Positions 25,109 through 33,424 of a stretch of DNA of 64,000 bases are shown piece by piece. The position numbers and the translations under genes are program-made. The stretch comes from Dietzia psychralcaliphila (GTDB taxonomy: Bacteria > Actinomycetota > Actinomycetes > Mycobacteriales > Mycobacteriaceae). Within the stretch, counting starts at the first letter, position 1, and each line of letters opens with the position of its first letter. The stretch lies in assembly GCF_003096095.1 (NCBI RefSeq), contig NZ_CP015453.1, positions 558,001 through 622,000 of the forward strand, in the 5' to 3' direction. The notes below the pieces were generated by a model. It was not told the DNA's origin. It saw nothing but the letters and a program-made list of their open reading frames with translations, and searched no databases.

Positions 25109-25933
25109 ATGGATTCAGGATTCGTCGATACGCGGCTCGGCCGGCTCCACGTCGATGTGGTCGGCGAAGGCCCGCCACTCGTGCTGTGGCACAGCATGTT
25201 CGTCGACTCGACGAGCTGGAACCGACTGGTGCCGCTGCTGAAGGGCGCCCATCGTCTCCACCTGATCGACGCACCGTCCTGCGGGAGAAGTGACCCGTTG
25301 CGCGAGGCGACGGACATCTCCGCATGTGCGGACGCCGCGATCGAGGTGCTGGAGCATGTCCGGGGGTCGTCCGGGCAGGACGGGGTCGACTGGCTCGGCA
25401 ATGCGTGGGGTGGTCACGTTGGCATCGAGGTGGCCGCTCGCAGGCCCGACCTGATCCGCAGTCTCGTCGCCGTCAGCGCGCCGACTCACCCGATTGATCG
25501 ACCCCTCCGCCGCAAGGTCCGGATGCTGGTCCCGCTCTACCGGCTGATCGGGCCCCGCGGTCCGGTGAGGTCCGCGATCGAGGAGACCATCTTCACCGAC
25601 CGCACCCGCGCGCACGATCCCGAGGCCGTCGAGGTGTTGCGTGGTGCGCTCGACCGGGCGGGGCGCACGGCGACGATTCGGGCCATCGAGACCGCGATCC
25701 TCAATCGTGTCGACCTGCTCTCGGCGGCACTGGAGGTGACGTGCCCGGCCCTGTTCGTCACCACCGACGACCGCGGCGAGTGGACGCCGGAGCAGGCCCG
25801 CGCGGTCGCCGCCGAGATGATCGACGCACGCGAGTCGACGGTGTCCGGGGCGCGGGTGATACCCGCGCTCGAACAGCCCGAGTCGACCTTCCTCGCCCTG
25901 GGCGAGTTCTGGGCGGGGCTGGATCGCCGCTGA
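25109..25933 (+). CDS. Alpha/beta-hydrolase-fold protein lacking the catalytic Ser and His
   Basis: A 274-residue protein aligning well with alpha/beta hydrolases (LVLWHSMFVDSTSWNRLVPL near the N-terminus, DWLGNAWGGHVGIEVAARRP in the middle). The nucleophile elbow reads G-N-A-W-G, with alanine at residue 99 where Ser, Asp or Cys is needed, and the C-terminal segment RVIPALEQPESTF lacks the histidine normally found before the LEQPE-type motif. It is therefore probably a non-catalytic binding or sensor protein, or a cofactor-free oxygenase-like variant. ATG 25109 is preferred because ATG 25100 and TTG 25082 fall in the operator. Under TetR control by context. Confidence 0.7.
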   Translation: MDSGFVDTRLGRLHVDVVGEGPPLVLWHSMFVDSTSWNRLVPLLKGAHRLHLIDAPSCGRSDPLREATDISACADAAIEVLEHVRGSSGQDGVDWLGNAWGGHVGIEVAARRPDLIRSLVAVSAPTHPIDRPLRRKVRMLVPLYRLIGPRGPVRSAIEETIFTDRTRAHDPEAVEVLRGALDRAGRTATIRAIETAILNRVDLLSAALEVTCPALFVTTDDRGEWTPEQARAVAAEMIDARESTVSGARVIPALEQPESTFLALGEFWAGLDRR

Positions 25934-25943
25934 TGCGCGAGGT

Positions 25944-25985
25944 GTTCGGCCATCCTGGGGTTTCCCCGGTGGGGGACCGCCGAAC
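25944..25985. terminator. Hairpin after the hydrolase-like gene
   Basis: GTTCGGC (25944-25950) pairs with GCCGAAC (25979-25985); inside, GGGG-TTT-CCCC forms a second stem. It lies ten bases after the stop and is a probable terminator. Confidence 0.5.
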
Positions 25986-26111
25986 CCATCGGGGCACGGC
26001 TCTGCCGATATGGCGAACACTGGCGGTGACGACGACCGCTCGCTACAGTCGAGTAACGGATTACGTAGTTAGATAGCGCGAATTGGCGTCCCCTCGACCG
26101 AAGGATCCCTG

Positions 26112-26915
26112 ATGACTACCTCCCCTCTGCTCGTCGAGCGAGCCGACCACATCGAGACGTGGACACTCAACCTGCCGGATTCCCGGAACGCGATCTCCGA
26201 TCCTGCGATCGTCGACGCCCTGTGTGACCGGGTCGCAGCGGTCAATGCCGACCATGACGTCCGGGCCGTCGTGCTCACCGGCGCCGGCTCGGCGTTCTCC
26301 GCCGGCGGCAACGTCAAGGACATGGTCGACAAGGCGGGGATGTTCGGGGGGAGCCCGTACGAGCTCCGTAACGGCTACCGGGGAGGGATCCAGCGGATCC
26401 CCCGCGCGCTGTATCACTGCGAGGTGCCGGTGGTCGCGGCCGTCAACGGCCCCGCGGTGGGCGCGGGTTGTGACCTGGCGGTGATGTGCGACCTGCGGGT
26501 GGCCTCGACCAAGGCGTGGTTCGCCGAGAGTTTCGTCCAGCTGGGGATCATCCCGGGCGACGGTGGCGCATGGCTGCTGACCAAGGCCATCGGCCCGGCC
26601 CGGGCGGCCGAGATGGCGCTCACCGGAGATCGCGTCAAGGCCGAGCAGGCCGCCGCGTGGGGGCTGGTCAACGAGGTCGTGGAGCCCGAGAACCTGCTGG
26701 AGGCGGCCCACGCCCTCGCCGCACGGGTGGCCAAGAACCCGCCGCACGCGGTGCGGATGGCCAAGAAGCTGCTCCGCGAGTCGCAGCACCAGTCGCTCGA
26801 GTCGCTGCTCGAGCTCTCGGCGGCGATGCAGGCGCTCGCGCACCACACCGCCGATCACCGTGAGGCGCTCGCGGCGTTCGCGGAGAAGCGCGCAGGGGAG
26901 TACACGGGGCGCTGA
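26112..26915 (+). CDS. Enoyl-CoA hydratase/isomerase family protein
   Basis: A 267-residue crotonase. The oxyanion-hole segment is GSAFSAGGNVKDM and the second is NGPAVGAGCDLAVMCDLRVAS. Of the two catalytic glutamates of classical hydratases, the first is aspartate here (GCDL) and the second is kept (FAESFVQLGIIPGDGG), so it may be an isomerase or a hydratase of altered specificity. ATG start with GAAGGATCC upstream. It points toward the convergent IclR gene and probably shares a catabolic pathway with the acyl-CoA dehydrogenase/CaiB genes beyond it. Confidence 0.85.
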   Translation: MTTSPLLVERADHIETWTLNLPDSRNAISDPAIVDALCDRVAAVNADHDVRAVVLTGAGSAFSAGGNVKDMVDKAGMFGGSPYELRNGYRGGIQRIPRALYHCEVPVVAAVNGPAVGAGCDLAVMCDLRVASTKAWFAESFVQLGIIPGDGGAWLLTKAIGPARAAEMALTGDRVKAEQAAAWGLVNEVVEPENLLEAAHALAARVAKNPPHAVRMAKKLLRESQHQSLESLLELSAAMQALAHHTADHREALAAFAEKRAGEYTGR

Positions 26916-27010
26916 CCCGCCCCCGGGACTTCTCGGGGCGCTTATCCGCGCCCCCCGGGGCCACGCAGGGCGCTGATCCGCCCCCCGGGACTTCACGGGG
27001 CGCGGATCTG
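26905..27010. repeat. ~30-bp degenerate tandem repeat spanning the crotonase stop codon
   Basis: Units begin at 26905, 26934, 26966 and 26996, each opening CGGGGCGC or CAGGGCGC and continuing through a C-rich block; lengths are 29, 32, 30 and a partial. The first unit contains the stop codon (26913-26915), and the array fills the gap to the convergent IclR gene. Confidence 0.8.
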
Positions 27011-27059
27011 TCGCCGAGTCCATGGTCGGCCGGGGCCTCGCGTCAGCGCGGGCCCCGGT

Positions 27060-27839
27060 TCAGCGCAGACCCCAGGCGGTGGCGTGCCGGAGGCAGGTCT
27101 GGGCCAGCTCCTCGCTGCGCTGGACGATGAGGTCCCGCGCGGCGATGACGCCGACGGTCGCGATCGTCCGTCCCCCCTCGCGCAGTGCGACCGAGACACC
27201 GTCGCCACCGTCCACGGCCACGCCGGGGGCCGTACACACACCGGTCTCGCGGAGCTCTTCGAGCGAGGCCAGGAACCTGTCGACGAACTCGGATTCCGCA
27301 GCCGGCCGGGCGTTCAGGTAGGCCCACACGTCACGCTTCTCCCGGTCGGCCAGGAGCAGCCAGCCCGAGGAGGTCCGCAGCAGCGAGCGTCGCAACCGGT
27401 TCTCCGCGATGTACGCGTAGTGCGCATCGGCGGCGACGTGGTCCACATAGAAGAGGTCGTCACCGACGTCGGTCGACAGCGCGGTGGTCAGACCGGTTTC
27501 GGCGTGGAGTGCGGTGAGCTGCTCCCGCGACACGGAGGTGACGGGCGGCCGACCGGCGATCACGTTGAGGAGATACGGCGCGGTCCCCAGCGTGTAGACG
27601 CGATTGCGCTCGTCGAGGTAGCCGACGGCGACCAGGCCGTTGAGCAGGCCCTGCGTGGAGCTGATCGGGGCGTCGAGGGCCTTGGCGACCGCGGTGAGGG
27701 TCAGCCCGGTTCCCGACCTGGCGACCAGTTCCATGATCGCTGCGACCCGGTCGACCATGCGGTGGCGAGGACGCTCGGGGACCTTGTCCATGCTGGGCTG
27801 CTCGGTGCGCCCGCTGTCTCCCGCATCCGGTTGCGTCAT
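27060..27839 (-). CDS. IclR-family transcriptional regulator
   Basis: A 259-residue IclR-type regulator. The N-terminal winged helix is about residues 28-80 (IMELVARSGTGLTLTAVAKALDAPISSTQ split around the recognition helix), followed by an IclR effector domain (TALHAETGLTTALSTDVGDDLFYVDHV, then LLLADREKRDVW). It is divergent from the acyl-CoA dehydrogenase pair and convergent with the crotonase, so it probably senses an aromatic or CoA-linked intermediate and controls the adjacent operon. Confidence 0.9.
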   Translation of the reverse strand: MTQPDAGDSGRTEQPSMDKVPERPRHRMVDRVAAIMELVARSGTGLTLTAVAKALDAPISSTQGLLNGLVAVGYLDERNRVYTLGTAPYLLNVIAGRPPVTSVSREQLTALHAETGLTTALSTDVGDDLFYVDHVAADAHYAYIAENRLRRSLLRTSSGWLLLADREKRDVWAYLNARPAAESEFVDRFLASLEELRETGVCTAPGVAVDGGDGVSVALREGGRTIATVGVIAARDLIVQRSEELAQTCLRHATAWGLR

Positions 27840-27878
27840 GGGGTAAGACTATCCGCCCTTGCGGGACGCACGCCGCGC

Positions 27879-27933
27879 ATACGAGAGAGCGTATCCCGAT
27901 CCGCTATTGCGTAAAATCGCCATTCGTGCGATT
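27879..27933. promoter_or_regulatory. Candidate IclR operators in the divergent promoter region
   Basis: Two inverted repeats lie between the iclR and acyl-CoA dehydrogenase starts: ATACG-N6-CGTAT (27879-27894) and AATCG-N9-CGATT (27915-27933). The second is in an AT-rich segment (GCGTAAAATCGCCATT). Either could bind IclR; assignment is inference. Confidence 0.45.
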
Positions 27934-28009
27934 CTCGAGCACGTGGTCCGGGTCACCATCCGGGCCCCGATCAGGCACACATGACACCAACCCCTTTCGA
28001 GGAGGCCCG

Positions 28010-29176
28010 ATGCGGTCCGCACTCGCTCCACCGACCACCCTGGCGTCGGCGGACATGGACGCCCTGCGAGTGGAGGTCCGTGACTTCCTCTCCGAAGAGA
28101 TCGCCGCCGGTCGGCTCACGCCGTGGATCGACACCTGGCTCACGCGATGGGACGAGGACTTCACCCGTCGCCTCGCCGAGCGCGGCTGGGTCGGCATGGC
28201 GATCCCCACCGAGTACGGCGGCCGGGGACGCACGCACCTCGAGCGTTTCGTCGTCACCGAGGAGTTGCTGTCCGTCGGGGCGCCCGTGGCCGCTCAGTGG
28301 GTCGCCGACCGTCAGATCGCCCCCTCTCTCCTGCGGTATGGAACGGAGGAGCAGAAGCGCGAGTACCTGCCCCGGATCGCCGCGGGGGAGTGCTGCTTCG
28401 GCATCGGGATGAGCGAGCCGGACTCCGGCTCCGACCTCGCTAGCGTGCGGACGAAGGGCGTCCGCGTCGACGGCGGCTGGACCGTCACCGGGACCAAGGT
28501 GTGGACCTCCGGTGCGCAGCACGCGGAGGCGTTCATCGCCCTGGCCCGCACCGAGCCGCTGGACACCTCCCACCGCCATGCGGGGCTGAGCCAGTTCATC
28601 GTGGACCTGCGCGGAGAGGGCGTCACCATCCGCCCGATCGTCTCCCTGTCCGGAGACCGTCACTTCAACGAGGTCGTGCTCGACGAGGTGTTCGTCCCGG
28701 ACTCCCGCGTGTTCGGCACGATCGGGCAGGGATGGGAACAGGTCAACTCCGAGCTCGCCTTCGAGCGCAGCGGTCCCGAGCGGTTCCTCTCGTCCTTCCG
28801 CCTGTTCGCCGCCGAGATCGGCGCGATCGCCGAAGGGCGGTTGCCCGCGCGCACTGATCTGGGCCGCTCGGTCGCGCGGATGGCGGGGCTGCACGCCCTG
28901 AGCCAGAACATCGCCGGGGCACTGCAACGCGGGGAGCCCGCGGACAACGCCGCTGCACTGATCAAACTCCTGGGCACCACCACCGAGGGTGACATCGTCG
29001 ATGTGGTCTCCACCCGGCTCGGCGACGAGTTCTCGCCGGGCGAGGCGGACACCGCCTCGTCCGAACTCGCCGACCTGCTCCGTGCGGGACTGCACCAGCG
29101 GCCCGGCTTCACGCTGCGGGGCGGGACCAACGAGATTCTGCGCGGCGTGATCGCGCGAGGAATGGGGATGCGATGA
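28010..29176 (+). CDS. Acyl-CoA dehydrogenase, subunit 1 of a coupled pair
   Basis: A 388-residue FAD-dependent acyl-CoA dehydrogenase. Family blocks are EYGGRGRTHLERFVVTEELL, CCFGIGMSEPDSGSDLAS (flavin and substrate binding) and the C-terminal GGTNEILRGVIARGMG. The glutamate of the usual YEGTNEI is absent (TLRGGTNEI), so the base may be elsewhere (ELAFERSGPERF) or activity may depend on the partner. ATG 28010 has GAGGAGG eight bases upstream. It is coupled to the next dehydrogenase by ATGA overlap, like the alpha2beta2 heteromeric dehydrogenases of steroid side-chain degradation. Confidence 0.87.
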   Translation: MRSALAPPTTLASADMDALRVEVRDFLSEEIAAGRLTPWIDTWLTRWDEDFTRRLAERGWVGMAIPTEYGGRGRTHLERFVVTEELLSVGAPVAAQWVADRQIAPSLLRYGTEEQKREYLPRIAAGECCFGIGMSEPDSGSDLASVRTKGVRVDGGWTVTGTKVWTSGAQHAEAFIALARTEPLDTSHRHAGLSQFIVDLRGEGVTIRPIVSLSGDRHFNEVVLDEVFVPDSRVFGTIGQGWEQVNSELAFERSGPERFLSSFRLFAAEIGAIAEGRLPARTDLGRSVARMAGLHALSQNIAGALQRGEPADNAAALIKLLGTTTEGDIVDVVSTRLGDEFSPGEADTASSELADLLRAGLHQRPGFTLRGGTNEILRGVIARGMGMR

Positions 29177-30300
29177 ACGCGAACACCTCCACCAGTGAGA
29201 CCGCCGGGAACGCCGAGACCGTCGGACTCGAGGTCGACGAGGACCTCGAGTCGATGATGGCGGGCGTCCTGGCACAGTTCTCCGGGCCCACCGTCGATCC
29301 CGATGCCGGTGCGGTGTGGCAGGCCCTGACCGAGGTGGGGATCAGCCGACTCACCGCTCCCGAGGAGACCGGGGGCAGTGGCGCGGGGTGGGCCGAGGCC
29401 GCCACCCTGCTCCGGCTGGCCGCCGCCGCCGGCGTCGCGGTCCCGTTTGCGGAGACCGACCTCGTCGTCGGGCCACTCCGCCGCTCCGCCGGCCTCGATG
29501 ACTCCTCGCCCGGGACGGCGACCCTCGCCGTCCTCGGCCCCGACGGCCGCGCCCGGCGCGTGTCCTGGGCACGGGAGACCGACACCGTGCTGTTCGTACG
29601 CAGGTCAGCGGCCACCGGTGACGACGCGCCGCGGTACGAGATCGTGGACATCGCGACCGACCGTGCGGAGATCACGCCCGCTGACGGCACCTCGGCCGTA
29701 CCTCGCGGTGACGTCACCCCGCCGCCCGACGCGGACTGGACCACGGTCGACGCCACGGCCGTGGAGGCGGCGGTGATGCGCGGCGCGCTCGCCCGGGCCG
29801 TCCAGTGCATGGGCGCCGCCGAGGGGATGCTCGATGCCGCGATCGCCCATACGACCGAGCGCAACCAGTTCGGTCGGGCACTCGCCAAGTTCCAGTCCGT
29901 GCAGAACCTCGTCGTCGACATCGCGGCCGAGACCGTCCTGGCCCGCGCGGCGGTCGACCAGGCCGTCGCCGACGCCCACGCGACGGACCTCGGTGGACCG
30001 CTCTCGGGCTTCCGGGTCGCCGTCGCCCGCAGCGTGGCCTCCCAGGCCGTCGCCGTCGCCGTGCGCAACACACATCAGGTGCACGGCGCCATCGGCACCA
30101 CACACGAACACACCCTCCACCGACTGACCCTGCCGGCGCTGCAGTGGCGCGGGGAGTTCGGATCCGCGGAGTTCTGGGAGACCCGGCTCACCGACGCCGC
30201 GGTCACCGGCGGGATGGACGGCGCCTGGCCCATGGTCGTCGACGGAGTCAGCGTCGACGGCGCCGCGGCCGCGTGGCTCGACCGGGTCACCGGAGCCTGA
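29173..30300 (+). CDS. Acyl-CoA dehydrogenase, subunit 2 of a coupled pair
   Basis: A 375-residue, more divergent acyl-CoA dehydrogenase. The N-terminal lid is shortened and the FAD-binding beta-barrel is weakly conserved; the C-terminal helical domain is clear (ALARAVQCMGAAEGMLDAAIAHTTERNQFGRALAKFQSVQ region, VHGAIGTTHEHTLHRLTL). In two-gene dehydrogenases this second subunit often supplies part of the active site. Start overlaps the previous stop by four bases. Immediately followed by a 15-bp repeat array and the CaiB gene. Confidence 0.85.
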   Translation: MNANTSTSETAGNAETVGLEVDEDLESMMAGVLAQFSGPTVDPDAGAVWQALTEVGISRLTAPEETGGSGAGWAEAATLLRLAAAAGVAVPFAETDLVVGPLRRSAGLDDSSPGTATLAVLGPDGRARRVSWARETDTVLFVRRSAATGDDAPRYEIVDIATDRAEITPADGTSAVPRGDVTPPPDADWTTVDATAVEAAVMRGALARAVQCMGAAEGMLDAAIAHTTERNQFGRALAKFQSVQNLVVDIAAETVLARAAVDQAVADAHATDLGGPLSGFRVAVARSVASQAVAVAVRNTHQVHGAIGTTHEHTLHRLTLPALQWRGEFGSAEFWETRLTDAAVTGGMDGAWPMVVDGVSVDGAAAAWLDRVTGA

Positions 30301-30304
30301 ACCC

Positions 30305-31588
30305 GTGCCCGAGACGCCCCAGACTGCGACGCCGAGGCCCGAGACGCTACGGCTCGAGACGCCGCGGCCCGAGACGCTACGGCCCGGGGCACCGCGGCCC
30401 GGGACACCGCTGACCGACATGCCCCGGACCGGTGCCCTCACAGACATCCGGGTCGTGGATCTGTCCCGGGTCCTCGCCGGGCCGTTGTGCGGCCAGATGC
30501 TGGCCGACCACGGCGCCGACGTGATCAAGGTCGAGCCGCCGGGCGGTGACGAGACCCGCGGCTGGGGGCCGCCCTTCGTGCGGGACGACCACAGCGCGTA
30601 CTTCGACGGGCTCAACCGCAACAAGCGGAACATCTGCATCGATCTGCGCGACGAGGAGGGGCAGGCACTGCTCGGCAGGATGCTCGAGGGCGCGGACGTG
30701 GTGATCGAGAACTTCAGGGCCGGAACCCTCGAGAAGTGGGGATTCGGCGACGACGAGCTCGCCGAGCGCTTCCCGCGCCTGATCCACTGCCGCATCACCG
30801 GGTACGGCGTCGACGGGCCCCTCGGTGGCGCGCCCGGGTACGACGCCGTCCTGCAGGGACTCTCGGGCCTGATGAGCATCAACGGCGAGCCCGACGGGGC
30901 AGCGATGCGGATCGGGATCCCACTGGTGGATATCGTCACCAGTCTCAACGCGATGAACGGCATCCTGATGGCCCTGCACGTGCGGGCCACCACAGGCCGC
31001 GGACAGCTGGTGGACCTCGCGTTGCTCGACACCGCGGTGTCGATCCTGCACCCCCACGCGGGCACGTGGTTCGCCACCGGCGAACCGCCCGTCCGGACCG
31101 GAGTCGCGCACCCGACCATCTGCCCGTACGAGACCTTCACCTGCTCCGACGGGCCCTTCTTCATCGGCGCCGGCAACGACCGGCAGTTCCGCGCCCTCGC
31201 CCTCGCGCTGGACGCGCCCGAGCTGGTCGACGATCCCCGGTTCCTCACCAACCCGGACCGCCTGGAGAACTCGCCGGCGCTGCGGGCGATCCTCGGCGGA
31301 CTCGTCCGCGATATCCGTCGCGACGAGCTGGCGGAACGCTTGCGTGAGGCGGGAGTGCCCTCGGGGGCGGTGAACGACGTCGGGGAGGCGCTGGCCATGC
31401 CCCAGGTGCTCCATCGCGAGATGGTGGTCGAGCGCGAGGGGTACCGCGGCGTCGGGATCCCGGTCAAGCTCTCCGAGACCCCGGGATCCGTGCGATTCGG
31501 TCCCCGTCCCCGGGGAGCGGACACCGGGGCGGTGCTGGCGGAATTCGGTGCGGAGTGCGCGACGGCACCCGGCCCGGAGGACCGCTGA
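30305..31588 (+). CDS. CaiB/BaiF-family CoA transferase with N-terminal pentapeptide repeats
   Basis: A 427-residue family III CoA transferase. The core begins at about residue 39 (MPRTGALTDIRVVDLSRVLAGP), with HGADVIKVEPPGGDETRGWGPP, NRNKRNICIDL, and RGQLVDLALLDTAV, whose VD aspartate is the catalytic residue in this family. It probably activates or recycles the acid handled by the two dehydrogenases. GTG 30305 is five bases after the upstream stop with GGAG at nine bases; using it adds PRPET/LRLET-type pentapeptides encoded by a 15-bp DNA repeat. ATG 30419 is the conserved-core start but has no Shine-Dalgarno, so the repeats are probably translated. Confidence 0.87.
   Translation: MPETPQTATPRPETLRLETPRPETLRPGAPRPGTPLTDMPRTGALTDIRVVDLSRVLAGPLCGQMLADHGADVIKVEPPGGDETRGWGPPFVRDDHSAYFDGLNRNKRNICIDLRDEEGQALLGRMLEGADVVIENFRAGTLEKWGFGDDELAERFPRLIHCRITGYGVDGPLGGAPGYDAVLQGLSGLMSINGEPDGAAMRIGIPLVDIVTSLNAMNGILMALHVRATTGRGQLVDLALLDTAVSILHPHAGTWFATGEPPVRTGVAHPTICPYETFTCSDGPFFIGAGNDRQFRALALALDAPELVDDPRFLTNPDRLENSPALRAILGGLVRDIRRDELAERLREAGVPSGAVNDVGEALAMPQVLHREMVVEREGYRGVGIPVKLSETPGSVRFGPRPRGADTGAVLAEFGAECATAPGPEDR
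30308..30412. repeat. 15-bp tandem repeat, seven units, extending the CaiB N-terminus
   Basis: Seven contiguous 15-bp units based on CCCGAGACGCTACGG. Units 3 and 5 are identical and alternate with GCCGCGG-type units, giving a 30-bp higher-order period. The array starts eight bases after the dehydrogenase stop and is in frame with the CaiB gene. Confidence 0.9.
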
Positions 31589-31643
31589 CCGGCCGGCGGC
31601 AATCTCGGTAGGCTCGATCAGTAGTACCGAGAAAGGTCGACCC

Positions 31644-32528
31644 GTGGAATTCCTCCTCATCGCCGCAGTGATCGCGGTGGCCGTCGCGGTGGTCTCCCGC
31701 AGCCAGAACAAGGGCCAGACGCAGCTGCAGGCGCACGACAACCGCCATCTCGAAGACCATCGAGCCGAGGCCGCGCGCTGGGTCGAACGACTCGGCGGTC
31801 AGGTGTTCAATATCGACGGCACCGACGAGGCCTCCAAGCAGGCCATGGCCGATGCCTCCGAGCGCTACACCGCCGCCGTGACGGAGCTGGAGAACGCGCG
31901 CACCCCGGTCCAGGCGCAGTTGGCCAAGGACACCGCGCTGGAGGGGCTCTACTACGTGCGGGCCGCCCGCTCGGCGATGGGCTTGGACCCCGGCCCGGAG
32001 CTGCCCAGCACCCCCGGCCAGGACCGGGCGGGTCGGGTCACCGAGGACCGCACCGTCGACGTCGAGGGTCGGACCATGAAGGCCGCCACCGATCCGAGCG
32101 ACGAGACGCCGCACTACTACCCGGGCGGCGTGGTGGCCGGACGGCCCGTGCCCGCGGGCTGGTACTCGGAGCCGTGGTGGGCCTCCGCCCTGACCACGGG
32201 CGTGTGGATGATGGGCTCGATGATGATGTTCAACATGATGTTCGCCGGTATGTCGGGCATCGGCTACTCCGGTGACGACTTCGCGGCCGGGGTCGGCGAG
32301 GGCGGCGCGGACGTCAGCGACATGGGTGGCGGCGACGGCGGCGAGGGGTTCTTCGACGGCGGACTCATGGGCGGTGACGGCGGCGGTGGCGACGGCGGCG
32401 ACGGTGGCGACGGTGGCGGGTTCTTCGACGGCGGCCTGTTCGGCGGCGACGGCGGGGGTGACGGCGGCGGGGGATTCTTCGACGGCGGCCTGTTCGGTGG
32501 CGACGGCGGAGGGTTTTTCGACTTCTGA
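31644..32528 (+). CDS. Membrane-anchored protein with Gly/Phe/Asp-rich C-terminal repeats
   Basis: A 294-residue protein of unknown function. Residues 2-16 (EFLLIAAVIAVAVAVV) are a signal-anchor. A coiled or helical region follows (about 25-110), then HYYPGGVVAGRPVPAGWYSEPWW, a second hydrophobic stretch with many methionines (WMMGSMMMFNMMFAGMSG), and a low-complexity tail with three GGFFDGGL(F/M)GGDGGG repeats ending FFDF. GTG 31644 has GAAAGG upstream and puts the anchor at the N-terminus. The gene is convergent with the HNH nuclease. An envelope-scaffold role is conceivable but not shown. Confidence 0.7.
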   Translation: MEFLLIAAVIAVAVAVVSRSQNKGQTQLQAHDNRHLEDHRAEAARWVERLGGQVFNIDGTDEASKQAMADASERYTAAVTELENARTPVQAQLAKDTALEGLYYVRAARSAMGLDPGPELPSTPGQDRAGRVTEDRTVDVEGRTMKAATDPSDETPHYYPGGVVAGRPVPAGWYSEPWWASALTTGVWMMGSMMMFNMMFAGMSGIGYSGDDFAAGVGEGGADVSDMGGGDGGEGFFDGGLMGGDGGGGDGGDGGDGGGFFDGGLFGGDGGGDGGGGFFDGGLFGGDGGGFFDF

Positions 32529-32545
32529 CCCGAGGTGCGGCCGCC

Positions 32546-33364
32546 TCAGCCGCAGCCGGTCAGGATCCGCTCCATGGCCTCGTGCTCGGCCGCGGTCACC
32601 CAGAGTCCGTAGCGCTCCTTGACCAGGATCTGCCGCGAGACCATGGAGCAGCGGAACTCCCGGCGCGGGGGGAGCCAGGTGGCCGCGTCCCCGTCGCTCT
32701 TGCTCTGGTTGGCGTGACCCGCCACCGCCAGCAGGTTGAGCGGGTCGTTGGCCAGGTCGCGACGCTGGTCGGCGGTGAGTTGTTGAGCGCCCTTCTGCCA
32801 CGCGTCCGACAGTGCCACCACGTGGTCGATCTGCACTGCCGTCGAGGTGTCCTGACCGCGCTCGAACTCGATCCGTTCCCCGGTGTAGGGCCCGTACAGG
32901 ACCCCGGTGAGCACCACGCAGTCCCGGGTTCCCGGGCGCACCGTGATGTCGTGCAGATCGCGCCGCAGGATGTCGTTGCGCGTGTCGCAGCCGTTGCGTC
33001 CGAACTCCACGGAGACGTCGTCGGACCACGCCTGACCGAACAGGTCTCGGTCGTATCCGGTCTTGGGTGCGCGACCCTTGACCTCGAGTTGGGGCAGGGC
33101 CAGCCGCGCTGAGGCGACAAGTGGATCGCCCGGCGGGATGGCCTCGGGCGGCGCCGGCTCGGGGACGGGCGGGGCCGCCGGGTCCGACATCGGTGGTGGG
33201 GGCGGTGGGGCGAGGGACGACGACGAGACGGGCATCCCGATATCGCCGCCCATGCCCGGTTCGACATCGGCGCACCGACCCAGTCCGGCCAGGACGAGGA
33301 TCGCCAACACCGAGACCACTGTGACGCGAGTGGTACGGGTGGCTCGAGGGGTTCGTGATGCCAT
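32546..33364 (-). CDS. Secreted or lipid-free surface HNH endonuclease (DUF1524-type)
   Basis: A 272-residue exported nuclease. A signal peptide or anchor spans about residues 13-32 (VTVVSVLAILVLAGLGRC), followed by a Pro-rich linker (PPPPPPMSDPAAPPVPEPAPP within 51-80). The catalytic region has QIDHVVALSDAWQKGA (DH pair), NDPLNLLAVAGHANQSKSDGDAATWLPP (asparagine and final acidic/lysine part). Such secreted HNH proteins are common in actinobacteria and probably degrade extracellular DNA. Only 17 bases separate it from the convergent Gly-rich protein gene. Confidence 0.85.
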   Translation of the reverse strand: MASRTPRATRTTRVTVVSVLAILVLAGLGRCADVEPGMGGDIGMPVSSSSLAPPPPPPMSDPAAPPVPEPAPPEAIPPGDPLVASARLALPQLEVKGRAPKTGYDRDLFGQAWSDDVSVEFGRNGCDTRNDILRRDLHDITVRPGTRDCVVLTGVLYGPYTGERIEFERGQDTSTAVQIDHVVALSDAWQKGAQQLTADQRRDLANDPLNLLAVAGHANQSKSDGDAATWLPPRREFRCSMVSRQILVKERYGLWVTAAEHEAMERILTGCG

Positions 33365-33424
33365 GCAGGCACCCTAGCGACACCCTCCGACACCGAGGCC
33401 CTCCGTACGGTTACGCTGACGCCG

